This document shows, piece by piece, positions 19,076-26,461 of a stretch of DNA of 42,586 nt. Under the pieces are notes generated by a model. That model saw only the letters and a list, made by a program, of their open reading frames with translations. It searched no databases and was not told the DNA's origin. Origin of the DNA: Methanobrevibacter olleyae (GTDB lineage: Archaea; Methanobacteriota; Methanobacteria; Methanobacteriales; Methanobacteriaceae); the NCBI RefSeq assembly GCF_900114585.1, contig NZ_FOTL01000011.1, forward strand, positions 3,623-46,208. The letters are read 5' to 3'. The stretch's first letter is position 1. Each line of letters starts with the position of its first letter. The position numbers were made by a program, and so were the translations under genes.

Positions 19076-19582
19076 CTATTTGTATATAACCAATTCATCA
19101 ATAGATTTTCTAGGAGTGTCTCTTGGTTCTGCATTTCCATATCCTAAAGGAGTAAATAAGACAGCTTCCCATTCATCATCTAGGTCTAAGAATTCTTTTG
19201 CTTTATCTGGTTTAAATGCTGCAATAAAGCAAGTGTTTAAACCGACATCTTCAGCTGCAAGAATCATATGGGTCATTACGATAGTTGCATCAATATCAGC
19301 AATATTCTTATTGTCATATCTTCTAGTCCATGCTTTTTCTTTAGAAGCAAGAACACAAAGAGCTATTGGTGCTTGTGTAAACCAATCAGGACTATAAATA
19401 GCAGTTAATTCTTCTTTATACTTTCTAGTATCGATTACAACTACTTTAAAAGCTTGGAAATTTGCTCCAGTTGGAGCAAGTTGAGCAGCTTTTAAAACTT
19501 TATCTAATTTTTCCTGCTCCACCTCTTTATCTTCAAAACCCCTCATACTGTATCTTTGTTCAATAAGGTCAAAAAATTCCAT
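19076..19582 (-). CDS. Nitroreductase-family FMN protein
   Basis: FMN-dependent NAD(P)H oxidoreductase of the nitroreductase family (168 residues). Visible family features are the N-terminal RYSMRGF (FMN phosphate contact), the AAQLAPTGANFQ segment (about 32-43), the dimer-forming helices, and PLGYGNAEPRDTPRK near the C-terminus (about 145-160). Methanogens carry several such proteins, with roles from flavin chemistry to oxygen protection; the substrate here is unknown. The ATG at 19582 is preceded at nine bases by AGGAG, and this ribosome site is itself repeated upstream. It follows the organic-acid cassette on the same strand, separated by 241 bases, so membership of the cassette is uncertain. 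Confidence 0.9.
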   Translation of the reverse strand: MEFFDLIEQRYSMRGFEDKEVEQEKLDKVLKAAQLAPTGANFQAFKVVVIDTRKYKEELTAIYSPDWFTQAPIALCVLASKEKAWTRRYDNKNIADIDATIVMTHMILAAEDVGLNTCFIAAFKPDKAKEFLDLDDEWEAVLFTPLGYGNAEPRDTPRKSIDELVIYK

Positions 19583-19583
19583 T

Positions 19584-19630
19584 TAAATTTCTCCTATTTA
19601 AATTTCTCCTATTTAAATTTTTCCTATTTA
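19584..19630 (-). repeat. 15-bp repeat duplicating the ribosome-binding site
   Basis: The unit AAATTTCTCCTATTT (AGGAG on the minus strand) occurs three times at 15-base steps before the nitroreductase start, the AGGAG cores lying at 19591-19595, 19606-19610 and, degenerated to AGGAA, 19621-19625. Only the first is at a working distance from the ATG. Confidence 0.85.
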
Positions 19631-19823
19631 AATTATTAATAAAAACAATATAATATTTAAATTGCCCCTATTTAAAATATTAACCTAAATATTAACCTAT
19701 TTAAATTATTAATAAAAACAATATAAAACAAAATATAATATATTACTTAACATATATTATTATAATTACTAATTATTACTATTAATTTATTAATTATTTC
19801 ATATAATTTTATTTGTATGGTCT

Positions 19824-20666
19824 CTATTTTTCATCAATGTCTCTATTTTTAAAGCCTTCATAAACAATATTTTCTAAGTCACAGAAACGTCTGAATTTTT
19901 CTTCTTCTTGCATTTCTTCATAAGCATGAGCAACAAGTCCTGGTAACCTGCCAATCATAAAAATACCTAAACCTAATTGGCTATCAAAGCCTAAATCAGA
20001 AAGCAATCCTGCATTAACTCCATCAACATTTAAACAAACTCCCTTCTTTTCAGATAAAACGCTTTCTATAACAAGTGCTAATTTAGTATGTGGGCCAATA
20101 GCTGATTCTAAAATAGCCAAATCCAACAATCTAACTGCACGAGGATCTTTATCATGGTATCTGTGACCAAAGCCAGGTATTCTCTTTGATTCAGACTCAT
20201 ATTTATTTACAATTTCAATAGCTAATCTAGCAATTCTTTTATTAAGATCCCCTTTATCTGTATTTTCAAGATTTAAAGTTCTTATAGAATTTTGAAATAA
20301 ATTCATAGCTTTTTCAATAGCACCTGCATGGTTTTTACCAAATGACAGTAAACCTCCTGCAACAGCATTATTAATATTTGCCCCTGAAGATGCTATTAAT
20401 CTTGCAGACTGAGTGCTTGGAGGAGTTACACCATGATCACAAAATGAAACTAGTATATGGTTAAAAATCTTAGCTTCCCTTTCAGAGGGCAATCTTTCTT
20501 TAAGTAATAAAAATACCATTTCTGCAAAACTAAGATTTGTAATTAAATCTTCTTGCCTATAGCCTCTAGTAGATAGTTCATCAGGCTTTACATCAGTGAT
20601 ACTAGTTTTAATATTTTGTTCGGGAAATTTAAAACCATTTTTAATAGGTTTCTGATTATCTTTCAT
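19824..20666 (-). CDS. Short citrate synthase / citryl-CoA lyase family enzyme
   Basis: At 280 residues this is much shorter than classical citrate synthase (about 370-430) and has the size of citryl-CoA lyase, the enzyme that cleaves citryl-CoA (or a similar acyl-CoA) to acetyl-CoA and oxaloacetate; the direction and exact substrate are unproven. The active-site residues of the superfamily are all visible: His113 in KNHAGA, His168 in PGFGHR and Asp215 in LNVDG, and a DHG(x)nST-like motif is present at 77-85. AAGGAG precedes the ATG. It is the last of six co-directional genes with a PrpD-like protein, a fumarase-like protein and putative carriers, which suggests it finishes the breakdown (or starts the synthesis) of a tricarboxylate or branched hydroxy acid. 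Confidence 0.85.
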   Translation of the reverse strand: MKDNQKPIKNGFKFPEQNIKTSITDVKPDELSTRGYRQEDLITNLSFAEMVFLLLKERLPSEREAKIFNHILVSFCDHGVTPPSTQSARLIASSGANINNAVAGGLLSFGKNHAGAIEKAMNLFQNSIRTLNLENTDKGDLNKRIARLAIEIVNKYESESKRIPGFGHRYHDKDPRAVRLLDLAILESAIGPHTKLALVIESVLSEKKGVCLNVDGVNAGLLSDLGFDSQLGLGIFMIGRLPGLVAHAYEEMQEEEKFRRFCDLENIVYEGFKNRDIDEK

Positions 20667-20770
20667 AATATCTCCTTAGAATAATCATTAATAATCATCA
20701 ATAGTTTTTTATTTATATAATTATTTTTTATTATAATTGTTTTTAACTCATAGAAAAGTCAAACTCTTAA

Positions 20771-21655
20771 CTAAAATTCAAAACTTGAAACTCTTGGTTC
20801 TACAAAACATGCTGGGCGAGTTGCTACTATTCTAACTCCACTTGCTCTTTGGCTACCGATATTTACAAAGGAGCCTAAAACAGTTGTCCTGCCACCAAGA
20901 CCTAAAGGACCAATGTTTGTTTTATTCAACTCATCAGATATATATTTTTCAATATCCGATTGAATGTTTAAATTGCCATGAGCCATAGCTCTTAAGATAA
21001 GAGCATTTGCTTCAAAGTGAGTTCTGCCAATACCAATAGCCGGAATTGAAGGAGTGCAACCTAAGATGGATAAAGATTCTTTAAGCCAATCCAGCGCTTC
21101 ATTAAATACCCTCATTGAATCTCTTTTATGAAAGATTCTATAAGTTTTAGCCCTTATTTCAGGACCTCCCCCTTCCAATAAAACAGTGACTTTTATTTTA
21201 TCATCATCTTGAGCAATTGATCTTCCATAACTGGATTCATCATTTTCTTCTATTAAAAAAGAAACAGGTTTCACCATGCTGGACTCTTCAAAAAGGCCCT
21301 TTGATTGGTTTATCCTTTCAATGCCATTACCTTTAACTGCCATTGGCCTACCTGGAAGTTTATCTAAACCCTGAGCAATACCTATATTTATTTCATTGAA
21401 AAAGTCTTTAGGAATCTCTCTATTTTTGCCTATTTCCATTAAAACATGTGGAATTCCTGTATCATCACATAAAGGAAGTTTATTTTGACAAGCTACTTTA
21501 AAGTTTTCAATCATTCCCTCTAAAGCCCAAACTGCATTTTCATTATTCAATTCTTTTTCTAATTTTAAAGCATCCAGATAGGCATTTAATCTATCTTCAC
21601 TATATGAGCTACCTGCTTTAACAACTGCATTTTGAACTTTTTCAATTAAATCCAT
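20771..21655 (-). CDS. Class I fumarase/tartrate dehydratase alpha-like protein
   Basis: Fe-S hydro-lyase of the TtdA/FumA N-terminal family (294 residues). The three cysteines expected to bind the 4Fe-4S cluster are visible: Cys63 in PLCDDTG, Cys200 in LGCTPS, and Cys283 in ATRPACF, along with the GPLGLGGRTTVLG loop (about 249-261). Such enzymes add or remove water from fumarate, tartrate, mesaconate or related acids. In the two-subunit form a beta subunit (TtdB) is required, but no TtdB-like gene is found anywhere in this window. The motif QDTG is DDTG here. A weak GTTGAT lies upstream of the ATG. It sits between the U32-like and the citryl-CoA lyase-like genes, on the same strand. Confidence 0.85.
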   Translation of the reverse strand: MDLIEKVQNAVVKAGSSYSEDRLNAYLDALKLEKELNNENAVWALEGMIENFKVACQNKLPLCDDTGIPHVLMEIGKNREIPKDFFNEINIGIAQGLDKLPGRPMAVKGNGIERINQSKGLFEESSMVKPVSFLIEENDESSYGRSIAQDDDKIKVTVLLEGGGPEIRAKTYRIFHKRDSMRVFNEALDWLKESLSILGCTPSIPAIGIGRTHFEANALILRAMAHGNLNIQSDIEKYISDELNKTNIGPLGLGGRTTVLGSFVNIGSQRASGVRIVATRPACFVEPRVSSFEF

Positions 21656-21740
21656 AATATCAACAAATAAATTTTGAATTTTAAAAAACTATCCATATTT
21701 ATAAAAAAAATTCACTACTTTAAATTAAAAGATTTTTAAA

Positions 21741-22619
21741 TTAGAACTTACTCATAATAGCTTCTGGATAATGTCTTTCAATTAAATCTCTAATTAAAGC
21801 TACTTGTTTAGCTCTCTGTCTAGCTTCTTTATCACTTGTATCCCAACTGTGATGTTTGGCAACAGATCCACCAGTTTTTAGGTAAATTGGGCTTGTTAGT
21901 CTAATCATCTCAGGAACTTCATAATGACGGATAAATCCTCCTGTAGATTTAGGGTTTTCTGTATGTACATCAATTGGAATATCTATTGCATCACGTAAGG
22001 ATGCAAGCATTGGAATTTGTAAATCTCTTACAGGATTTAATGAATTTAAACCAATTGATTCAAATAATTTAGCTGAAGCAGGATTAGAACATCCTGCATG
22101 GGCAGATAATTTAAATTTTAAATCCTTTGGAAGTTCTCCTAGATTCCTCATTTTAGAAAGCACAAAGAGTAAGCCTTCATCATACAATAAAATTCCTCTA
22201 ACTCCCAATTCAACTGCTCTTTTAACATCTTCAATTGCATAAACAAGATTGTCATAACCTCTTAATCTGTATCCAATACGTTTTCCTTCCTCTGTTTGGA
22301 CAGTTGCACTTGTATCATATGGAGCTCTTGGACCTACAGCTAAAAATAATTGAATATTTGCTTCACTTGCCAAATCAAGCATTTGACAAATTTCATCATC
22401 TAATAAAAACATTATCCCCTTAGTTTGAGTAGCTCTATGAATAGTTAAATCATAATCATTACAAGCATTTAAAAGAGATTCAAGTGCAGAAGGGCCCTGT
22501 ATTCCAGGAACTTCAAATCTATATTGCCCTCCATCTTCAAATCGCTTTTCTGATTTGTAATCATTATCTATCTCATTTATTCCTAATTTTTCTAATGATT
22601 TTTTAGTTTCATCCATCAT
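21741..22619 (-). CDS. Peptidase U32-like TIM-barrel protein
   Basis: About 292 residues, resembling bacterial proteins annotated as U32-family peptidases: the pattern is GQYRFEVPGIQGP near the N-terminus, then a barrel-like alternation of strands and helices, including LFLAVGPRAPYD, LVYAIEDVKRAVELGVRGIL and LKFKLSAHAGCSNP, and the C-terminal RHYPEAIMSKF. Members of this superfamily range from proteases to RNA-modifying and ubiquinone-biosynthesis proteins, so a protease role should not be assumed; in this context a metabolic enzyme is equally possible. A longer reading frame begins at a GTG at 22628, but the ATG at 22619 (or the next codon at 22616) is better placed after the GTGAT ribosome site. 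Its 5' edge lies on a 54-bp repeat. Confidence 0.7.
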   Translation of the reverse strand: MMDETKKSLEKLGINEIDNDYKSEKRFEDGGQYRFEVPGIQGPSALESLLNACNDYDLTIHRATQTKGIMFLLDDEICQMLDLASEANIQLFLAVGPRAPYDTSATVQTEEGKRIGYRLRGYDNLVYAIEDVKRAVELGVRGILLYDEGLLFVLSKMRNLGELPKDLKFKLSAHAGCSNPASAKLFESIGLNSLNPVRDLQIPMLASLRDAIDIPIDVHTENPKSTGGFIRHYEVPEMIRLTSPIYLKTGGSVAKHHSWDTSDKEARQRAKQVALIRDLIERHYPEAIMSKF

Positions 22620-22623
22620 AAAA

Positions 22624-22731
22624 ATCACTTTTCATTGATAACAATTATATCTTTTAAAAACCATTTTAATTATAAAGATCACTTTTCATTGATAACAATT
22701 ATATCTTTTAAAAACCATTTTAATTATAAAA
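22624..22731 (-). repeat. 54-bp direct repeat upstream of the U32-like gene
   Basis: Two nearly perfect copies, 22624-22677 and 22678-22731, fill most of the gap to the PrpD-like gene. The first copy contains the GTGAT ribosome site of the U32-like gene, so the site exists twice. Confidence 0.92.
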
Positions 22732-22753
22732 TCTATAAAAAGATTGTAGAAAA

Positions 22754-24313
22754 TTATTTATTATCTAATAAATCTAATTGCTTAAAAACTTCATGAATTG
22801 ACTTACTTTCCATATGTTTAATTATTTGTAGTTTATTCATATTAAACTTAGGATTTAAAAGCTTGAACTTTTCTAAAATATCTTCTAATAACAAGGGGTT
22901 TTCCACTTCCCCTAATGGATAATAAGTAGTATACTCTAAATTATTTAATGAATTAAAATCATTGTCTTTAAATTTGATTATTACTTTAGATGGTCTTTTA
23001 TCAGGAGTTAATTGATTAAATTCATCATTATTAATAATATTAATCTTATTTATTGTTTCTTTAATTTTTAAAATATCTTTAGCAAAATCATCCCCATCAA
23101 AAATATCTTTATCAAAATTCACCCCATCAAAAAGACCATTATCAAAATTTACCCTATCAAAAAGACCATTATCAGCTAATTCATCAATTGAATCTAAACT
23201 TAAGTCATTAGAAACTAAAGAAATAGCTACAGCATATGGTAAGGATTGTTTTAAATCTTGAAGATTTTTTGGATTATAATTATCATGTTCACTTGCTATT
23301 TTATAAGTCTCTACATCAATTGATTTTATTAAATCAAGACAATCCGAATAATTTAGCTTAGAATTTGAATTTAAATCATTTAAATCATCTTTTAAAGCTA
23401 AAGCAGAATCAATAGCTGAATGAATATGTCTGCAAAATGGATATTTTTTTAAATAAACCTCATTTATATGGAATTTATTTAAATTGTCTTTTAAAAATTG
23501 AGATATCTTTAAAGAATCAATATCCCCTTTATTATCACTGAAACTATCATAAGATTTAGTAGCCATAGCTTTTAAAAAGCCTTCCTTACCATCAATTAAA
23601 GACTCCCCACCAGTAAAGCCATTTTTAGCTAAAAATGCTGATAAAATTCCATTATAGACAGCAGCTCCAGCATGTAAAGATTTACCCATAGTTCCAGCAT
23701 GATCTGCTTCAAGAAGACCTGATGATTGGGTAGCGGATAAAGCCAAGCAATGTTCAGTTTTTTCCAAATCTAATTTTAAAAGCTTAGATGCAACTGCACC
23801 GGATGTTAAAGCTCCAATAGTTCCTGTACTATGAAATCCTTGATTTCTATGACTTGGATTAACAAGCATACCTAATACAATAGCTACTTCATATCCAAGA
23901 ACAATAGCTTCAAAAAACTCTTCTCCACTGATATCCAAATCTAAATTACTATCACAAACCATAGCTAAAACAGTTGAAAAAACAACTGAACCAGGATGTA
24001 ATTGAGCCAATCTATGACCATCATCTAAATCTAAGCTATGAGATGCAATTCCATTAATAAATCCTTTATTTAATAAATTAAAATCATCATGAAAATCATT
24101 ATCATATAATTCAAATATTGTTTTAATAGCTATTTTAGAGTTTTCAGTTTCTAATCCTCTAAAATAAACTGCCAAATAATCTAAAAAGCATAATTTAGCC
24201 TTTTCAATAGATTCCTTAGGAATATCCTCATATCTTAAGTCAATCAAATATTTAGACAATTCATCAATAATCATAATCATATCTTTATAATTACTATATA
24301 ATAAATATGGCAT
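22754..24313 (-). CDS. MmgE/PrpD family protein
   Basis: Member of the MmgE/PrpD family, which includes 2-methylcitrate dehydratase, cis-aconitate decarboxylase and iminodisuccinate epimerase. Family patterns include SHSLDLDDGHRLAQLHPGSVVF (about 70-90, partial), GYEVAIVLGMLVNPSHRNQGFHSTGTIGAL and LLEADHAGTMGKSLHAGAA (His and Lys contacts around 200-220), and KKYPFCRHIHSAIDSALAL (about 289-307). Residues about 382-415 hold a 10-residue unit (DNGLFDGVNF-type) three times in tandem, an insertion in the second domain. The ATG at 24313 has no clear ribosome site; Met12 or Met14 (24280 or 24274) is an equally plausible start because homologues begin near IIDELSKYLIDL. It is fourth from the end of the cassette; dehydration, decarboxylation or epimerisation of an organic acid is inferred. 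Confidence 0.85.
   Translation of the reverse strand: MPYLLYSNYKDMIMIIDELSKYLIDLRYEDIPKESIEKAKLCFLDYLAVYFRGLETENSKIAIKTIFELYDNDFHDDFNLLNKGFINGIASHSLDLDDGHRLAQLHPGSVVFSTVLAMVCDSNLDLDISGEEFFEAIVLGYEVAIVLGMLVNPSHRNQGFHSTGTIGALTSGAVASKLLKLDLEKTEHCLALSATQSSGLLEADHAGTMGKSLHAGAAVYNGILSAFLAKNGFTGGESLIDGKEGFLKAMATKSYDSFSDNKGDIDSLKISQFLKDNLNKFHINEVYLKKYPFCRHIHSAIDSALALKDDLNDLNSNSKLNYSDCLDLIKSIDVETYKIASEHDNYNPKNLQDLKQSLPYAVAISLVSNDLSLDSIDELADNGLFDRVNFDNGLFDGVNFDKDIFDGDDFAKDILKIKETINKINIINNDEFNQLTPDKRPSKVIIKFKDNDFNSLNNLEYTTYYPLGEVENPLLLEDILEKFKLLNPKFNMNKLQIIKHMESKSIHEVFKQLDLLDNK
23094..23185 (-). repeat. In-frame 30-bp repeat inside the PrpD-like gene
   Basis: The segments DNGLFDRVNF, DNGLFDGVNF and DKDIFDGDDF follow each other without gap and are encoded by diverged 30-bp direct repeats. 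The length keeps the frame. Confidence 0.85.
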
Positions 24314-24446
24314 AGTTTTAATAATTATGGCATAGTTTTAATAATTTTAAAAAAATAACAAAAACAATGCTAATAAAAAAAGAGAAAATATTAAATCAAA
24401 AATAACAAAAGCAATGCTAATAAAAAAGAGAAAAGATTAAATTAAA
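24306..24446 (-). repeat. Two small arrays before the PrpD-like gene
   Basis: A 20-bp unit (TATGGCATAGTTTTAATAAT) occurs twice at 24306-24345 and contains the annotated ATG (CAT on the + strand). Next to it a 47-bp unit occurs twice at about 24353-24446, each copy containing AATGCTAATAAAAAA. They fill most of the 169-base gap to the membrane-protein gene. Confidence 0.85.
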
Positions 24447-24482
24447 GATTATAAAAATTAAAAAAAGAAAAAATAACTGAAA

Positions 24483-24965
24483 TCATATAGAGCCAGTCAT
24501 CATAAGAACCATTTGTGCAATAAATGCAGAACCTAAATAAGTTCCTGCAATTACAAATATTGTAATAACAATACCTCTCCAGCCTATCTTTTTAAATTTA
24601 TTCCAATCTTTACCAATTGCTATACCTACATAAGCAAGGAAAACAGTACAGATTGAAGACAATTCAATTTGAGACACATAATAAACAACTGTACTTGAAG
24701 CTGGAGAGAATGGTAAGGCCAAAGCTAAACCAATTAAACTTATATAAACAATTGAAGAAATATTAAAAGGCAATTCTCTCTCTAAAACCATGCCTACAAT
24801 AGTTATCACAGATAAAATAATCATACCAATAAAGGCTTCATTCATAGGATGTTTATAACCTACATAGTTACCTACACAAACAATAAATGAAAATATAAGT
24901 AAAAATACAGACCATCTAAATAATTTATTCTTACTTACATGTTGAGATTCTTCTATTAATTCCAT
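24483..24965 (-). CDS. Membrane protein of the organic-acid cassette (DUF3100 partner)
   Basis: A 160-residue protein with about four or five hydrophobic segments (about 18-38, 46-63, 68-90, 100-122 and 132-155). It begins inside the end of the DUF3100-like gene (10-base overlap), with GGAGGTT seven bases before its ATG, so the two are translated together and probably form one membrane complex. Its family is not recognised. A paired small and large membrane protein suggests a two-component carrier; by context the cargo would be an organic acid handled by the enzymes downstream. That function is inferred. Confidence 0.75.
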   Translation of the reverse strand: MELIEESQHVSKNKLFRWSVFLLIFSFIVCVGNYVGYKHPMNEAFIGMIILSVITIVGMVLERELPFNISSIVYISLIGLALALPFSPASSTVVYYVSQIELSSICTVFLAYVGIAIGKDWNKFKKIGWRGIVITIFVIAGTYLGSAFIAQMVLMMTGSI

Positions 24966-25849
24966 TTTTGAACCTCCTCTTTAGTTTCATCATCTTTTTC
25001 ATATTCCCTACCAATTATAGGTTCTAAGTGTTTGTATAAGAATTCAGTGAGAGGAATGGAAAGTAATATACATTCATAAATTCCAAAACAGAATGAAATT
25101 AAATTACTGCAACCTGCAAATGCTTCAATATTAGTAGCTAAAGCAGGATACATATGTACTAATGGAGATACTGCAGCAGCATTCATACTTGCACTTCCAA
25201 TACCACAAGCCATAGCCATAGCATATGGGTGTAATGGCAAAACAGAAGCAATGATACTTACTAAGAAACTAATAAAGATAGTTCCTATCATAGTACCAAT
25301 TACAAATACAGTTAAAACACCACGTGCTTCATCTGAATCAAAACCATACTTATCAATAATAATTCCCAGGTTAGGTTCACGGCAAATAGAACTTGTCATA
25401 CCAATAGTTTCACGTTTAAATCCAAGTAATAATGCAACAGGTAATGCTAAAAAGATTGTACCTAAATTACCTAATTCCTGAAGTAATAATGCAGGACCTA
25501 CCTGTAAAATTATATGAATAGATTGGCCGCTTGAAATAGCTAATTTTGCAATTAGCGGACCAATAAACACTAACATAGCACCTTGAGCCACTTTAGATTG
25601 CTTTTTACCTACAATCTTAAATGGTTTTAACAAGTAAAGAGCTAATCCTATAATCATTGCATAAAGTAAAGGCATTGTAACAATACTAATTGATGAACCA
25701 ATATTGAATGTTCTAATTCCAATTGTTTCTGCAATAATTACTAAAAAGAATACAACAATATGTAAATTATATTCCTTCCACGGAGGTCTTTTTTTTATCG
25801 CTTTGTCGGTTTTATCCCTAAAAGTATAATCGTAATTATCTTCACTAAT
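24956..25849 (-). CDS. DUF3100-like membrane protein, probable ATT start
   Basis: Polytopic membrane protein of the DUF3100 type, with about seven to eight hydrophobic segments and a conserved core GLALYLLKPF, GMTSSICREPNLGIIIDKYG and ACGIGSASMNAAAVSP. The only in-frame ATG is at 25675, but the frame stays open upstream and encodes a hydrophilic start (SEDNYDYTFRDKTDKAIKKR), then a good transmembrane helix (LHIVVFFLVIIAETIGI), which belongs to the family's normal N-terminus. The sole well-placed ribosome site, AAAGGAG, lies nine bases before an ATT codon at 25849-25847; no ATG, GTG or TTG occurs between. I therefore annotate 297 residues from ATT. It is the first gene of the cassette. Carrier function is inferred from context. 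Confidence 0.75.
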   Translation of the reverse strand: MSEDNYDYTFRDKTDKAIKKRPPWKEYNLHIVVFFLVIIAETIGIRTFNIGSSISIVTMPLLYAMIIGLALYLLKPFKIVGKKQSKVAQGAMLVFIGPLIAKLAISSGQSIHIILQVGPALLLQELGNLGTIFLALPVALLLGFKRETIGMTSSICREPNLGIIIDKYGFDSDEARGVLTVFVIGTMIGTIFISFLVSIIASVLPLHPYAMAMACGIGSASMNAAAVSPLVHMYPALATNIEAFAGCSNLISFCFGIYECILLSIPLTEFLYKHLEPIIGREYEKDDETKEEVQKWN

Positions 25850-25882
25850 AACTTCTCACTCCTTTAAGAAAATAAAATAATG

Positions 25883-25943
25883 AATATTATAAAAAGTCAA
25901 AATTTTTTAGTAATTAAAGCTATTTATCATGATTTATCATGAT
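25883..25943 (-). promoter_or_regulatory. Cassette promoter region with twin ATCATGAT palindromes
   Basis: Two perfect 8-bp palindromes ATCATGAT occupy 25926-25933 and 25936-25943, exactly 10 bp apart, so they face the same side of the helix. A TATA-like TTTTTATAATA on the minus strand lies at about 25885-25895, between them and the gene start. They could bind a dimeric regulator of the cassette. No protein is known for this site. Confidence 0.4.
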
Positions 25944-25949
25944 TTAAAT

Positions 25950-26239
25950 TGCATAAATTAGAATTAATTAAAAAACTATCTTTTACTTTTAGTTTTAAAT
26001 TTCTTACTTATAAATTAATCTATTTAATTCTAAAAAATTATAAATAATGATAATTTATTACCAATAAAGTAAAAAATATTAAAAAATGATTAACTTTATA
26101 AAAAATTTATGAAAATTATAACAAAGTGATAAAAATTTTTAATAAATAATAAAAAGCGAATAAAAAATCAGATTAAAAAATCGCCTTAATAATCAAAAAT
26201 AGCTTTAATAATATTAATAATTAAAGAAATTAATAAATC
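25950..26239. other. AT-rich spacer
   Basis: No gene, hairpin with a GC stem or RNA-like island is seen between the cassette promoter and the repeat array downstream of tiaS. Confidence 0.6.
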
Positions 26240-26461
26240 AATCTAAATCCATAGGAATAAGAAATTAATAATTAAAGAAATTAATAAATCAATCTAAATC
26301 CATAGGAATAAGAAATTAACAATTAAAGAAATTAATAAATCAATCTAAATCCATAGTAATAAGAAATTAATAATTAAAGAAATTAATAAATCAATCTAAA
26401 TCCATAGTAATAAGAAATTAATAATTAATCTAAATCCATAGTAATAAGAAATTAATAATTA
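26240..26461 (-). repeat. 51/34-bp tandem array copying the end of tiaS
   Basis: AATCTAAATCCAT recurs at 26240, 26291, 26342, 26393 and 26427, and the tiaS gene end AATCTAAGTTCAT at 26461 is a sixth, diverged copy. Steps are 51, 51, 51, 34 and 34 bases; the longer unit is the shorter one plus 17 bases. On the minus strand the copies read ATG-GAT-TTA-GAT-TAA, mirroring the tiaS ending ATG-AAC-TTA-GAT-TAA. Confidence 0.92.

Noticed and set aside
22620-22628. GTG start of the U32-like gene at 22628
   Set aside because: It lies within the GTGAT ribosome site itself; the following ATG codons at 22619/22616 are at the right distance.
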